Positions 46,901 to 56,774 of a DNA stretch of 64,000 nucleotides are shown piece after piece. Each line of letters begins with the position of its first letter. Positions within the stretch are counted from its first letter, which is position 1. The stretch is from Thalassolituus alkanivorans (GTDB lineage: Bacteria > Pseudomonadota > Gammaproteobacteria > Pseudomonadales > Oceanobacteraceae), in contig NZ_JAJAEL010000035.1 of the NCBI RefSeq assembly GCF_020447205.1, positions 444,304-508,303 of the forward strand, given 5' to 3'. The position numbers and the translations under genes are program-made. The notes beneath the pieces are model-generated. The model ran no database searches and was not told where the DNA came from. It saw only the letters and a list, made by a program, of their open reading frames with translations.

Positions 46901-47961
46901 GGCACCCCAATCTGCCAGCCTTTCTGCTGCGGCAATGTGATGGCACTGAGACTGAGGCTGTCGAGGGGCAGTTGCTGATCAAACTGCGGTAATACACGCA
47001 GGTGCCAATCATCGCCATTGTGTTCGCCACCAATTTTCAGGCTGCCGCCGCTCAGCGCCAGCGGCTGGCCACTGGTATTCAGGGTAAAGGCCGGTATATC
47101 GGCATCGACATACAACGCGTTCAGATCGCCGTCACGGATACTGAGCCAGGCCTCGGCGCCCGCGGTAAAACGTTCAATGCTCAGACCACCGGGCAGCTGA
47201 TCGGGAATCCAGCGCGTCCATTCCTGGTTATCAATGCGCAGAAAGACTTCGCCGTTCTGCCGGTACCAGGGCCAGAGATCGCCATCCACCGAAGCCATCA
47301 GTTTGATATTTGCCAGTTGCTCACGGCCCCAGGCCAGGTTGCCGTCCAGCTCATGACTGTCGCCGCGGTTGCGCCAGACCAGCCGGTCAATCTGCACGTC
47401 TTCACGGGTCATCTGTGGATCAAAGCTGGTGATATTCCAGTCGGTAAGAACAATGGCCTGCTGCAGCTCCAGCCAGTTCAGCCACAAAGGATTGGAAGAG
47501 GCGGCAATTTTCACATTGTCGGCAGCCGCAGGCTGACGCTTGATTCCGCTCAGGTCGACCGACCAGCCACGGCCAATTGACCAGTGTGTCTGATCACGCT
47601 GATAAAGGTCGGCGCGTACGCCCTGAATTTCGATACGTTTGAACACCGGCAGACGATAGAAAGCACTGGCACTGACATCCAGCTCAGCCTCCATGCGTGC
47701 CACATGGATACCGTCGGCCAGCAGCCCCACCTGTACATCGCGCATGCGCACCACAGGCGACAGCATGTTCCAGTCGCCCTGCAGCTGACCGATGGATACC
47801 GGCTGGCCCAGTTGCAGGCTCAGTTCATGTTCGAGATCGGCACGGTAGGTTTCCACCAGCGGAATCAGCTGGCGACCCAGGCTGGTATACAGCGCCAGAG
47901 TCACCGCGGCGACCACCAGGGTAATCCAGATTTGTGTCCAGAACTCGCGCAACCAAATCAT
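43942..47961 (-). CDS. yhdP: YhdP, AsmA-like envelope protein
   Basis: Large envelope protein of 1339 residues in the AsmA/TamB group, thought to form a hydrophobic groove that helps phospholipids to reach the outer membrane. One N-terminal membrane helix (about 9-28) is followed by a periplasmic part of repeated beta strands. The C-terminal domain ends with SFRVKDGNMAAEGAGALKAFGALNFNSVARRLKLDF and VASIYVTEKLIGDELARFTSASYDLKGTWEKPDL, which is typical. It follows rng by 8 bp and precedes nit, the usual order except that tldD is missing. Confidence 0.93.
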   Translation of the reverse strand: MIWLREFWTQIWITLVVAAVTLALYTSLGRQLIPLVETYRADLEHELSLQLGQPVSIGQLQGDWNMLSPVVRMRDVQVGLLADGIHVARMEAELDVSASAFYRLPVFKRIEIQGVRADLYQRDQTHWSIGRGWSVDLSGIKRQPAAADNVKIAASSNPLWLNWLELQQAIVLTDWNITSFDPQMTREDVQIDRLVWRNRGDSHELDGNLAWGREQLANIKLMASVDGDLWPWYRQNGEVFLRIDNQEWTRWIPDQLPGGLSIERFTAGAEAWLSIRDGDLNALYVDADIPAFTLNTSGQPLALSGGSLKIGGEHNGDDWHLRVLPQFDQQLPLDSLSLSAITLPQQKGWQIGVPLLDVAAARRFILDHQLLPEPFDQYVEGTDGRGEARNLRISLLPGEHWQVDVRSDIVNASSAAYHGIPAFSDVTGTLHLQPQGGLLQVKGDDLSVHLADVYSQPWTLQQLSARFYWAIKPDFYQLQLRGLKAALQENDSTMAWPVSGELAVNLPRSHSATESSLSLLFGLPQAPASLRSQLVPDVLDEAVRDWLGQSIVAGDFRDAAFLLHGNLEHEHPDNSLTTQLYLEVEGAELKYMPDWPALSAVKGRLMMDAPALDVWLEQGKTLGGELVPHSGRVRLRPGRDGHTELSVAGRLRGDSGDALRYFTETPLQGVVNNAFDHWQANGPMTANMLLEMPLGSEHTEPEIKLDVELSDNQLRLDDLNIDLANLKGRLRYNSQVGLLSDWLEGDVFGGHFNAGIESVGRPGGFDMVLSANGDARWDRFKQWMPLFLLDPVSGALDYNARLTVGAQGVVFNFNSDLQGTAIDLPYPLGKTADSAARPMELRVEPGTETRINLNYDNLLRAALALDADGLNRGQVYLGGSEPFLPSDKGVVVRGQLSESIVAADWWDTWQHLSGLLAAESKAQKAGATVKGEATAHSNNPLRSINLTLGGVDAWGTAMGPTHIIAAQQWDEWDFDVDSTLVKGKIRMLPGNEPIQLALDYIHLPQSEEEPGNLATLDGSQDEVTVVADKPDPLAALNPADFPPMDMDLAELYVGSRNFGRWKLSSRPQADGMQITLHDSDMKGMAFTGDVYWLKQGDEHQTRLDTLQISSNDIGRVQRAFRQEAAIEGKDMRSTLQLNWQGSPLAYNNKTLNGLASFRVKDGNMAAEGAGALKAFGALNFNSVARRLKLDFSDLYQSGVAFDTLKGKARIENGLLTLTEPLSMDGPGGKFLTSGSTDLKTQTLDMKLAVTFPVSSTLPMVALLAGLAPPVAASIYVTEKLIGDELARFTSASYDLKGTWEKPDLKINQAFDDKVDGKKSRSLLERFKSIFYIFGGGDDD

Positions 47962-47969
47962 AACAATGC

Positions 47970-49421
47970 CTATTGCAGGACGATGTCGTAATGATCCTGG
48001 GTGTATAACGGCTCGACCTGTAACTTAATGGCCTTGCCGATAAAGGCTTCCAGATCCGCCAGACCGTTGCTGTCTTCATCCAGCAGCCGGTCCACTACCT
48101 GCTGACTAGCGAGTACGGAATAGGTTCCGGCACCGTAAGCCCGTTCTTCGCGCAGAATTTCACGGAAAATTTCATAGCAGATGGTTTCTGCGGTTTTTAC
48201 CGAACCGCGCCCACCACAACAACGGCAGGGTTCCATCAGCATCTGCTCCAGACTCTCACGCGTACGCTTACGCGTCATCTCCACCAGTCCCAGTTCAGAT
48301 ACACCACTGATCTTGGTTTTAGCGTGATCCTTTTCCAGTACCTTTTCCAGCATGCGCAGCACCTGACGCTGATGCTCGGCTTCAACCATATCGATAAAAT
48401 CGAGGATGATAATACCGCCGAGATTGCGCAGACGCAGTTGACGGCCAATGGCGGTGGCGGCTTCGAGGTTGGTTTTGAAAATGGTTTCTTCGAGGTTGCG
48501 GCGGCCGACAAAGCCACCGGTATTCACGTCGATGGTGGTCATGGCTTCGGTCTGATCGATCACCAGATAGCCGCCGGACTTCAGCGGCACCTTGCGCTCC
48601 AGCGCGCGCTGGATTTCATCTTCGACGCTGTACAGTTCAAACAGCGGACGCGGGCCGGGATAGTACTCAATACGGTCGGCAACTTCCGGCACATACTGCT
48701 GCACAAACTGCTCGATTTTCTGAAAGGTTTCACGCGAGTCGATCAAAATCTTGGTAACTTCCGGCCGCGAATAATCGCGCAGGGTACGCAGCGACAGCGG
48801 CAGCTCGTCATACACCAGACTCGGCGGTTTATTGTCTTTGATGCGCTCTTCCAGCTTGCGCCATAAACGGCGCAGGTAGCGGGTATCGGACAGAATTTCA
48901 TCATCGCCCACGCCTTCAGCCGCAGTACGCAGGATAAACCCCGCTTCGCCGGTCAGACCTTCCGCTTCCATGCAGTTATTCACCAGCTGCTTCAGACGCT
49001 CGCGTTCGCCATCATCATCAATACGCTGTGAAATGCCGACATGATCCGCTCCCGGCATGTACACCAGATAGCGTGACGGAATAGCAAGCTGAGTGGTCAG
49101 ACGGGCACCTTTGGTGCCGATAGGGTCTTTGGTAACCTGCACTACCAGCGCCTGGCCTTCGTGTACCAGCTGACTGATCGGCGCATTGCCATCACCCGTG
49201 CCGATTTCCGCTGCGTGAATAAAAGCAGCCCGCTCCAGACCGATATCGACAAAGGCCGCCTGCATACCGGGCAGCACGCGCACTACTTTGCCTTTATAAA
49301 TGTTGCCGACCAGTCCGCGGTGGTTGGTGCGTTCGAGGAAAATTTCCTGCACCACGCCGTTCTCGACCACCGCTACCCGCGTTTCCGTCGGGGTAACGTT
49401 CATCAGAATTTCTGCATTCAC
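47970..49421 (-). CDS. rng: ribonuclease G
   Basis: Endoribonuclease of the RNase E/G family that matures 16S rRNA 5' ends and takes part in RNA decay, 483 residues. An S1-like domain (about 35-130; NIYKGKVVRVLPGMQAAFVDIG) is followed by the nuclease core with TTIDVNTGGFVG and IILDFIDM, whose Asp residues bind the catalytic magnesium. EPCRCCGGRG supplies the zinc-link cysteines. The C-terminal RNA-degradosome scaffold of RNase E is absent, so it is RNase G. Confidence 0.96.
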   Translation of the reverse strand: MNAEILMNVTPTETRVAVVENGVVQEIFLERTNHRGLVGNIYKGKVVRVLPGMQAAFVDIGLERAAFIHAAEIGTGDGNAPISQLVHEGQALVVQVTKDPIGTKGARLTTQLAIPSRYLVYMPGADHVGISQRIDDDGERERLKQLVNNCMEAEGLTGEAGFILRTAAEGVGDDEILSDTRYLRRLWRKLEERIKDNKPPSLVYDELPLSLRTLRDYSRPEVTKILIDSRETFQKIEQFVQQYVPEVADRIEYYPGPRPLFELYSVEDEIQRALERKVPLKSGGYLVIDQTEAMTTIDVNTGGFVGRRNLEETIFKTNLEAATAIGRQLRLRNLGGIIILDFIDMVEAEHQRQVLRMLEKVLEKDHAKTKISGVSELGLVEMTRKRTRESLEQMLMEPCRCCGGRGSVKTAETICYEIFREILREERAYGAGTYSVLASQQVVDRLLDEDSNGLADLEAFIGKAIKLQVEPLYTQDHYDIVLQ

Positions 49422-49425
49422 AGGC

Positions 49426-50013
49426 TTAATCCTTGTCCCAGATGGGAATATTAAATTCTTGCAGCATGGCCGCTGTTTCCGTCAGCGGCAGACCAACCAC
49501 ATTGCTGTAACTGCCTTCAATGGCGTCCACCAGCACTGCGCCCAGTCCCTGTATTCCATAAGCTCCGGCTTTATCGGCCGGCTCGCCGGTCGCCACATAG
49601 GCGGTGATCTGCGCGGCAGTTAACGGCGTAAAGTGAACATTGGTGATAACCGTCTGCACCCGCTGCTGATCATCCTGCACCAGGGCAATCGCAGTCATCA
49701 CCTGATGGCGGCGCCCGGACAAGGCTGTCAGCATTCGTGCTGCATCGTCAGCGTTTTCTGGCTTGCCGAGAATCTCATCGTCCAGCACTACGGTGGTGTC
49801 TGAACCCAGCACCACACAACCGGGGTTAGCTGCAGCAACCTTCTGTGCCTTGCCCAGTGCCAGTCTGGCGACATAAGCAGCCGGTGTCTCTCCCGCCTGC
49901 GGTGTTTCATCAATATCAGCCACCTGCACACGAAACTGCACACCAATCTGCTGCAGTAATTCCCGTCGCCGTGGCGAAGCGGACGCCAGAATCAGGCCTT
50001 TTGCCTCCGTCAT
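49426..50013 (-). CDS. maf: Maf-family nucleotide pyrophosphatase
   Basis: House-cleaning pyrophosphatase that hydrolyses dTTP, UTP or modified nucleotides, 195 residues, of the YhdE type. [18 protein letters not shown] is the family N-terminus; [20 protein letters not shown] and [12 protein letters not shown] carry the active-site residues. It overlaps mreD by 4 bp and precedes rng by 4 bp. Confidence 0.94.
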   Translation of the reverse strand: MTEAKGLILASASPRRRELLQQIGVQFRVQVADIDETPQAGETPAAYVARLALGKAQKVAAANPGCVVLGSDTTVVLDDEILGKPENADDAARMLTALSGRRHQVMTAIALVQDDQQRVQTVITNVHFTPLTAAQITAYVATGEPADKAGAYGIQGLGAVLVDAIEGSYSNVVGLPLTETAAMLQEFNIPIWDKD

Positions 50014-50489
50014 GACAGATGCAGACGCGCCAGCGCCATATGGGTTAAGGCGTACACCCAGGGCCAGACCAGCGCCGAGGTCAGGGCCGGAGTCCAGAGC
50101 GATACCGGCACCATATTTTCACTCACCAGGGCTACCGCCCAGTAACTCAGTAACTGCTGCAGCACCACCAGCAAGAACACCACGGCGGTCTGCTGCAGAA
50201 AATTAAACATCGCCATACGCCGGTACAGCAGCTGCAGCACAAAAATATGCACTGCCAGCGTGAGTACGTGCATACCAAGCAACGAATTGTGCTCGACATC
50301 CAGCATCAGCCCCAGCGGCACGGCCAGCCATAAACCAAAAATATGCGGCGCATGCAGCACCAGCAGGGTTACCAATAGCAACACCCAAGCCGGTTGCAGC
50401 CACAACAGAATATCGGGCATCGGCAGGTGCTCAAGCACAAAGACCAGAAACATACCGGTAGCCACTAAAATCAGTGCACGGATATTCAT
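50010..50489 (-). CDS. mreD: rod shape-determining protein MreD
   Basis: Inner-membrane protein of the elongasome, 159 residues with about five hydrophobic helices, no known catalytic site. [19 protein letters not shown] and [21 protein letters not shown] are typical. It overlaps mreC at its start and maf at its end by 4 bp each. Confidence 0.9.
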   Translation of the reverse strand: MNIRALILVATGMFLVFVLEHLPMPDILLWLQPAWVLLLVTLLVLHAPHIFGLWLAVPLGLMLDVEHNSLLGMHVLTLAVHIFVLQLLYRRMAMFNFLQQTAVVFLLVVLQQLLSYWAVALVSENMVPVSLWTPALTSALVWPWVYALTHMALARLHLS

Positions 50490-51331
50490 TCTTTACCCTG
50501 CCATAAGCCGCCCGGTGGTACCTGACCGGAGCCATGACTGAACACCAGCAATAAATGCCGGCTGCGATCCAGATGAGCACTGGGTTCTGCCGTAACGGCG
50601 GCAAAGGATTTTCCGGGAATATTTTCTACTTTGGTCACGGTTGCTACCGGATAACCACGCGGATAACGCCCGCCCAGACCGGAGCTGACCAGCAGGTCGC
50701 CCTTGATAATGTCGGCGGTATTGGGCACATAAATCAGTTCGAGTTCATCCAGCGCGCCAGTGCCAACGGCAATTGCGCGCACACCATTGCGGTTTACCTG
50801 CACCGGAATCGCATGGTTGGAGTCGGCAATCATCAGCACACGAGCACTGTAGGGCATTACATCGATCACCTGACCAAGCAGGCCGTAGGCATCCAGCACA
50901 GGCTGGCCGATAAATACGCCGTCTTCGCCGCCTTTATTGATCAGAATCTGCTGACTGAAAGGATCAGGATCAACGGCGACCACTGCAGTGACCAGCACGC
51001 GGTCATCGACCTGCTCAGAAGCACTGAGTAATTCGCGCAGTTCAATATTTTCCGCTTCCAGCGCGGCCAGGCGCTGGGCACGCAGCTCCAGTACCAGATT
51101 GCGCGCTGTCAGCTGTTTATTTTCGTTGGTTAATTCCTGACGGCTGGCAGCGGATTCACCAAACCAGTTACCAATAGCGGAGGGAACCAGAGCCACCTGT
51201 TGCGCAGGCGCCAGCAGATAGCCGGTGATATAACGCACGGATTGTAACCACGGAGCGTGACTGTCCAGCCACATCAGCGCCAGTGCCAGAACAACAATCC
51301 CCAATACCCGCTGCCGCTGAAACGTCGGCAC
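50486..51331 (-). CDS. mreC: rod shape-determining protein MreC
   Basis: Periplasmic elongasome scaffold that links MreB to PBP2 and RodA, 281 residues. One N-terminal membrane helix (about 8-24), then a coiled coil (about 60-100; rich in Glu and Leu), then beta-barrel domains with GGEDGVFIGQPVLDAYGLLGQV and LVSSGLGGRYPRGYPVATV. The start is GTG at 51331 without a clear ribosome site, so a slightly different start is possible. It overlaps mreD by 4 bp. Confidence 0.93.
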   Translation of the reverse strand: MPTFQRQRVLGIVVLALALMWLDSHAPWLQSVRYITGYLLAPAQQVALVPSAIGNWFGESAASRQELTNENKQLTARNLVLELRAQRLAALEAENIELRELLSASEQVDDRVLVTAVVAVDPDPFSQQILINKGGEDGVFIGQPVLDAYGLLGQVIDVMPYSARVLMIADSNHAIPVQVNRNGVRAIAVGTGALDELELIYVPNTADIIKGDLLVSSGLGGRYPRGYPVATVTKVENIPGKSFAAVTAEPSAHLDRSRHLLLVFSHGSGQVPPGGLWQGKE

Positions 51332-51465
51332 CTGAAACTGCGACTTAATAACGCTGTACCCGAATAAAAATTGAAGTGGCTAACTATACCGCCAAGCACA
51401 AACAGGAACCAGCACCGGCAGGCCCGACTCAGCGCTTCCGCCGCATAAAGGAATGCTTTAAGCAT

Positions 51466-51495
51466 AAAAAAAGCGGAGCCAAAGCTCCGCTTTTT
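51466..51495 (-). terminator. Rho-independent terminator between mreB and mreC
   Basis: On the minus strand, AAGCGGAGC-TTTG-GCTCCGCTT is followed by seven T, about 20 nt after the mreB stop codon. It should let mreB be made in excess of mreCD, which then need readthrough or their own promoter between 51332 and 51465. Confidence 0.9.
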
Positions 51496-51514
51496 CAGCA
51501 CTTATTTCCGGCGA

Positions 51515-52567
<1,053 letters not shown>

Positions 52568-52591
52568 TCACAGGTGGCAAAATTGTGGGTA

Positions 52592-52620
52592 ACTCTAGCA
52601 ATGGTGGGGATTTAGGGCAA
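52592..52620 (-). promoter_or_regulatory. sigma-70-type promoter for mreB
   Basis: TTGCCC (52615-52620), a 17-bp spacer and TAGAGT (52592-52597) on the minus strand, about 40 bp before the mreB start. Confidence 0.55.
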
Positions 52621-52678
52621 GGCGCATTTATGCTACGCTCGGCACCTTTCCAACAGGCATCAACACTGGAGTAAGCAC

Positions 52679-52966
52679 ATGGCTCTGGACCAGCAACAGG
52701 TTCGTGACATTGCCGATCTGTCCCGTCTGCAAATCGACGAGGCACAAATCGCGGAATACCAGAAAAATCTGAGCAACATTCTCGACCTGGTCGATCAGTT
52801 ATCCGCCGTCGACACCTCATCTGTCGAACCAATGGCACACCCGCTGGATGCAGTTCAGCGCCTGCGGGCTGACGTCGTGACCGAAGAGAATAACCGCGAT
52901 CATTTCCAGCAGATCGCTCCTCAGACCGAAAACGGCTACTACCTCGTACCACGCGTCGTTGAGTAA
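52679..52966 (+). CDS. gatC: aspartyl/glutamyl-tRNA amidotransferase subunit C
   Basis: Small stabilising subunit of GatCAB, 95 residues, which converts Asp-tRNA(Asn) or Glu-tRNA(Gln) to the amidated form. [21 protein letters not shown] and [16 protein letters not shown] are the conserved stretches. It is the first gene of gatCAB, 41 bp before gatA. Confidence 0.94.
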   Translation: MALDQQQVRDIADLSRLQIDEAQIAEYQKNLSNILDLVDQLSAVDTSSVEPMAHPLDAVQRLRADVVTEENNRDHFQQIAPQTENGYYLVPRVVE

Positions 52967-53007
52967 CAGCAAAACCTGAGGCTCAGCCCCGGGGACAAGG
53001 ATTCCTT

Positions 53008-54474
53008 ATGCATAACAAAACCATCGCAGAAATTTCCCGCGATCTGGCGGCCGGTGAATACAGCAGTGTCGAAATTACTGAGAACCTGCTTTCCCGCATC
53101 AAACAGACCGATAATCGCTACAACAGTTTCATTACCGTGAGCGAAGAACAGGCACTGGCTCAGGCCAAAGCCGCCGATGCCCGTCGCGCAGCCGGCAATG
53201 CCGATGCCTGGACCGGCGTGCCGATGGCACATAAAGATATTTTCTGTACCAACGGTGTTCTGACCACCTGCGGCTCAAAAATGCTGAGCAATTTCGTTGC
53301 GCCTTACGACGCCACCATTGTTGAAAACTTCAACAACGCCGGTGCTGTGTCTCTGGGTAAGCTGAACATGGATGAATTTGCCATGGGCTCATCCAACGAA
53401 AGCTCTTTTTTCGGCGCCGTTAAAAACCCATGGGATACCGACCGTGTTCCCGGTGGTTCTTCCGGTGGTTCAGCCGCCGCCGTAGCCGCGCAACTGGTAC
53501 CGGGTGCCACGGCATCGGATACCGGTGGTTCGATCCGCCAGCCTGCCGCCTTCTGTGGCCTGACCGGTCTGAAGCCAACCTATGGCCGCGTATCACGCTG
53601 GGGCATGATTGCTTACGCCTCCAGTCTCGATCAGGCCGGTACCATTACCCGTACCGCCGAAGACTCCGCCATGATGCTCAATGTTATGGCCGGCTTTGAT
53701 GCCAAAGACTCCACCTGTGTTGACCGTGAAGTACCGGATTACACCGCCACACTGAATAACAGCATCGAAGGCTTGACCATCGGCCTGCCGAAAGAATATT
53801 TCCGCAGCGATTTAAGTGCCGAAATGCAGCAGCAGGTGCGCAACGCCATCGCCGAATACGAAAAGATGGGCGCGAAAGTGAAAGAAATTTCACTGCCGAA
53901 TACCCATCTGGCCATTCCTGCTTATTACATCATTGCGCCGGCCGAGTGCTCCGCCAACCTGTCACGCATGGATGGTGTACGTTTTGGTTACCGTTGCGAA
54001 AATCCGCAGGATATTAACGACCTGTACAAACGCTCGCGTGGTGAAGGTTTCGGTATCGAAGTTAAACGCCGCATTATGGTCGGTGCTTATGCCCTGTCTG
54101 CCGGTTTCTACGATGCTTACTACAAAAAAGCGCAGCAGGTACGCCGCCTGATTAAAAATGACTTTGTGAATGCCTTTAACGAAGTCGATATCATCATGGG
54201 ACCAACCACTCCGACACCGGCGTTTAAATGCGGCGAAAAAACCGCCGATCCGGTCGACATGTACCTTGAAGATATTTTCACCATCGCCCTGAATCTGGCA
54301 GGCCTGCCCGGCATGTCGATTTCCTGTGGTCAGGTAAACAACTTACCCGTCGGCTTACAGCTGATTGGTAATTATTTTGACGAAGGCCGTCTGCTGAATG
54401 CTGCGCATAAATTCCAGCAAAGCACCGACTGGCATCTGAAAACACCTGACCTTAAAAACCAGGCTGACATCTGA
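53008..54474 (+). CDS. gatA: aspartyl/glutamyl-tRNA amidotransferase subunit A
   Basis: Amidase subunit that releases ammonia from glutamine for the GatB reaction, 488 residues. The Ser-cisSer-Lys triad is visible: Lys in [12 protein letters not shown], cis-Ser in [11 protein letters not shown] and nucleophile Ser in [24 protein letters not shown] and [10 protein letters not shown] follow toward the C-terminus. gatB starts 11 bp later. Confidence 0.97.
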   Translation: MHNKTIAEISRDLAAGEYSSVEITENLLSRIKQTDNRYNSFITVSEEQALAQAKAADARRAAGNADAWTGVPMAHKDIFCTNGVLTTCGSKMLSNFVAPYDATIVENFNNAGAVSLGKLNMDEFAMGSSNESSFFGAVKNPWDTDRVPGGSSGGSAAAVAAQLVPGATASDTGGSIRQPAAFCGLTGLKPTYGRVSRWGMIAYASSLDQAGTITRTAEDSAMMLNVMAGFDAKDSTCVDREVPDYTATLNNSIEGLTIGLPKEYFRSDLSAEMQQQVRNAIAEYEKMGAKVKEISLPNTHLAIPAYYIIAPAECSANLSRMDGVRFGYRCENPQDINDLYKRSRGEGFGIEVKRRIMVGAYALSAGFYDAYYKKAQQVRRLIKNDFVNAFNEVDIIMGPTTPTPAFKCGEKTADPVDMYLEDIFTIALNLAGLPGMSISCGQVNNLPVGLQLIGNYFDEGRLLNAAHKFQQSTDWHLKTPDLKNQADI

Positions 54475-54484
54475 GGAGCGAATC

Positions 54485-55945
54485 ATGGAATGGGAAGTTG
54501 TAATCGGCCTTGAGATTCACGCTCAGCTGGCCACCAAATCGAAAATTTTCTCCGGCGCATCGACCGCGTACGGTGCCGACGCCAATACCCAGGCCTGTGC
54601 CATCGATCTGGGTCTGCCTGGTGTACTGCCGGCGTTTAACGAAGAAGCACTGCGTATGGCAGTGAAATTCGGTCTCGCCATTGATGCAGAAATCGGCCTG
54701 AAATCGGTTTTTGATCGTAAAAACTATTTCTACCCGGATTCTCCCAAAGGCTACCAGACCACCCAGCTGCACCATCCGATTGTTGGCATCGGCCATATCG
54801 ATATCGAACTGGAAGACGGCAGCAGCAAGCGTATTAACGTTACCCGTGCGCACCTGGAAGAAGACGCCGGTAAATCGGTGCACGAAGGCTTTAACGGTAT
54901 GTCCGGTATCGACCTGAACCGTGCCGGCACGCCGCTGATTGAAATCGTATCCGAGCCGGAAATGCGCAACGCCAAAGAAGCCGCAGCCTATTTCCGTAAA
55001 ATGCACAGCATTGTGACTTACCTGGGTATTTGCGACGGCGACTTATCTCAGGGTTCAATGCGTTGCGACTGTAACGTTTCCCTGCGCCCGAAAGGTCAGG
55101 AAGAATTTGGCACCCGTACCGAAATTAAAAACGTAAACTCTTTCCGCAACGTGGAACGTGCCATTGATGCAGAAATTGCACGGCAGATGGATATTCTCGA
55201 AGACGGCGGCAAAATCATTCAGGAAACCCGCCTGTACGATGCCGACAAAAACGAAACCCGCGCCATGCGCTCCAAAGAAGTTGCCAACGATTACCGCTAT
55301 TTCCCTTGTCCGGATTTATTACCGGTAATTATCGACGACAACTATGTTGAAGCCGTACGCGCCACCCTGCCGGAACTGCCGGATGCAAAACGTGCCCGCT
55401 TTGCTCACGCGCATGGCCTGAGCGCGATCGATGCGGCCGTACTGGCGGCCAACCGCGAGCTGGCACACTATTTCGAAACCGCGGCAAAAATCGCCAACGA
55501 CTATAAGTTGGCGGCCAACTGGGTGCAGGGCGATGTGTCTGCCACACTGAACCGTCTGGAAATCAGCATCGGCGAACTGGCCGTCAGCGCCGAACAACTG
55601 GGCCGCATTCTGCAGCTGATTAAAGACAACACCCTGAACAACGGTGGTGCAAAAGAAGTCTTTAACGCTCTGGTCGAAGGAAAAGGTGATGGCAGCGCAG
55701 AAAGCGTCGACAAGCTGGTCGATTCTCTGGGCCTGAAACAGGTATCCGACAGCGGCGCAATCGAAGCCATTGTGGCCGAGGTTCTGGCTGCCAACCCGAA
55801 ACTGGTTGAAGGCTATCTGGCCACTCCTGAAGATAAACGTGCCAAAGCCATCGGGCCTTTTATTGGTCTGGTGCGTAAAGCCGCTAAAGGGGTTAACCCG
55901 CAGGTGGTTATGGACGTACTGCAGAAAAAACTGTCAGAGCTGTAA
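54485..55945 (+). CDS. gatB: aspartyl/glutamyl-tRNA amidotransferase subunit B
   Basis: tRNA-binding kinase/amidotransferase subunit of GatCAB, 486 residues. [51 protein letters not shown] and [15 protein letters not shown] identify it; the C-terminal YqeY-like tail (about 410-486) ends with [15 protein letters not shown]-like residues. Presence of the complex implies that Asn-tRNA or Gln-tRNA, or both, are made indirectly; which one depends on synthetase genes outside this window. Confidence 0.97.
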   Translation: MEWEVVIGLEIHAQLATKSKIFSGASTAYGADANTQACAIDLGLPGVLPAFNEEALRMAVKFGLAIDAEIGLKSVFDRKNYFYPDSPKGYQTTQLHHPIVGIGHIDIELEDGSSKRINVTRAHLEEDAGKSVHEGFNGMSGIDLNRAGTPLIEIVSEPEMRNAKEAAAYFRKMHSIVTYLGICDGDLSQGSMRCDCNVSLRPKGQEEFGTRTEIKNVNSFRNVERAIDAEIARQMDILEDGGKIIQETRLYDADKNETRAMRSKEVANDYRYFPCPDLLPVIIDDNYVEAVRATLPELPDAKRARFAHAHGLSAIDAAVLAANRELAHYFETAAKIANDYKLAANWVQGDVSATLNRLEISIGELAVSAEQLGRILQLIKDNTLNNGGAKEVFNALVEGKGDGSAESVDKLVDSLGLKQVSDSGAIEAIVAEVLAANPKLVEGYLATPEDKRAKAIGPFIGLVRKAAKGVNPQVVMDVLQKKLSEL

Positions 55946-55954
55946 GCCCCTCAG

Positions 55955-55987
55955 CGCCCGCCGCCAATAACCGCGGCGGGCGTTTTA
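55955..55987 (+). terminator. Rho-independent terminator after gatB
   Basis: CGCCCGCCGC pairs perfectly with GCGGCGGGCG across an 8-nt loop, followed by TTTT, 10 nt after the gatB stop codon. Confidence 0.88.
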
Positions 55988-56085
55988 TAACACCATAATA
56001 AAAGCACCACGGACGGAATTATTTTCCGGCACTCTTTCTGCCGGACATCTCACGACTCACCCTCCTTATTTATCCGGAAACGCTT

Positions 56086-56697
56086 ATGAAAAAACTATTA
56101 GCCGGACTGGTGGCCGTTGTCACTTTGTCTGTTGTTATCCTTATTGCTCAGGCCCAGCGCCACGTTGTTACTTCACACAGCGTTGTTATTAATGCGCCCG
56201 TCAAAGAAGTCTGGGATTTTCTTTCTGACAACCGCCACGCGAAAGGCTGGTCGGTAATCTTTGATCATATCCGCCCACTGGAAAGTTCACCGGTTGCCGA
56301 AGGCCAGATCGGCGCCCTGCGCCGCTGCTTCCGCAACGACAATGAAGAGGGATTTTTCTGGGATGAACGCACGCTGACCGCAGAACCATACAAACGCCGT
56401 ACCCTGCGCACCTATAATGTCTCCAACACCAGCTGGGAATTATTCGAGCGTTTTCAGTTTACCGCCTATCAGCTGTATGAAGATCTGGGCAATGGCACCA
56501 CCCGCCTGACCTTTGAAGGTGATCTCGACGACCATACAAAATATTCTGTTTTTGAACATTTTGTATTCTGGGTCAGCCAGTTCGAAGGGGAGCGGGTATT
56601 CCGCCTGAATCTGGAAAATATTAAGGCAATGATTGAACAGAAAGACGCGTTCGAGCGTCCACATCCGTGGGAGCCGAACAGCCCGTTTGATGCCTGA
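56086..56697 (+). CDS. membrane-anchored or exported SRPBCC-domain protein
   Basis: A 203-residue protein. Residues 4-23 are hydrophobic, acting as an anchor or signal. From about residue 32 the pattern SVVINAPVKEVWDFLSDNRHAKGW is typical of the START/SRPBCC (polyketide cyclase-like) fold, which binds hydrophobic ligands; TTRLTFEGDLDD and the long C-terminal helix complete it. The substrate is unknown. It stands alone after the gatB terminator with its own promoter, not identified. Confidence 0.68.
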   Translation: MKKLLAGLVAVVTLSVVILIAQAQRHVVTSHSVVINAPVKEVWDFLSDNRHAKGWSVIFDHIRPLESSPVAEGQIGALRRCFRNDNEEGFFWDERTLTAEPYKRRTLRTYNVSNTSWELFERFQFTAYQLYEDLGNGTTRLTFEGDLDDHTKYSVFEHFVFWVSQFEGERVFRLNLENIKAMIEQKDAFERPHPWEPNSPFDA

Positions 56698-56711
56698 GTT
56701 GGCGGCTTACA

Positions 56712-56739
56712 TTCCCTGATGCTGAAAAACATCAGGGAA
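56712..56739. terminator. stem-loop between convergent genes, possible terminator
   Basis: TTCCCTGATG (56712-56721) pairs perfectly with CATCAGGGAA (56730-56739) around an 8-nt A-rich loop. It lies between the convergent SRPBCC and BMP-family genes, but neither strand has a T-tract after it. Confidence 0.5.
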
Positions 56740-56774
56740 ATCGCTCTAGCACAGTTTATAGTAATACACAGCCC

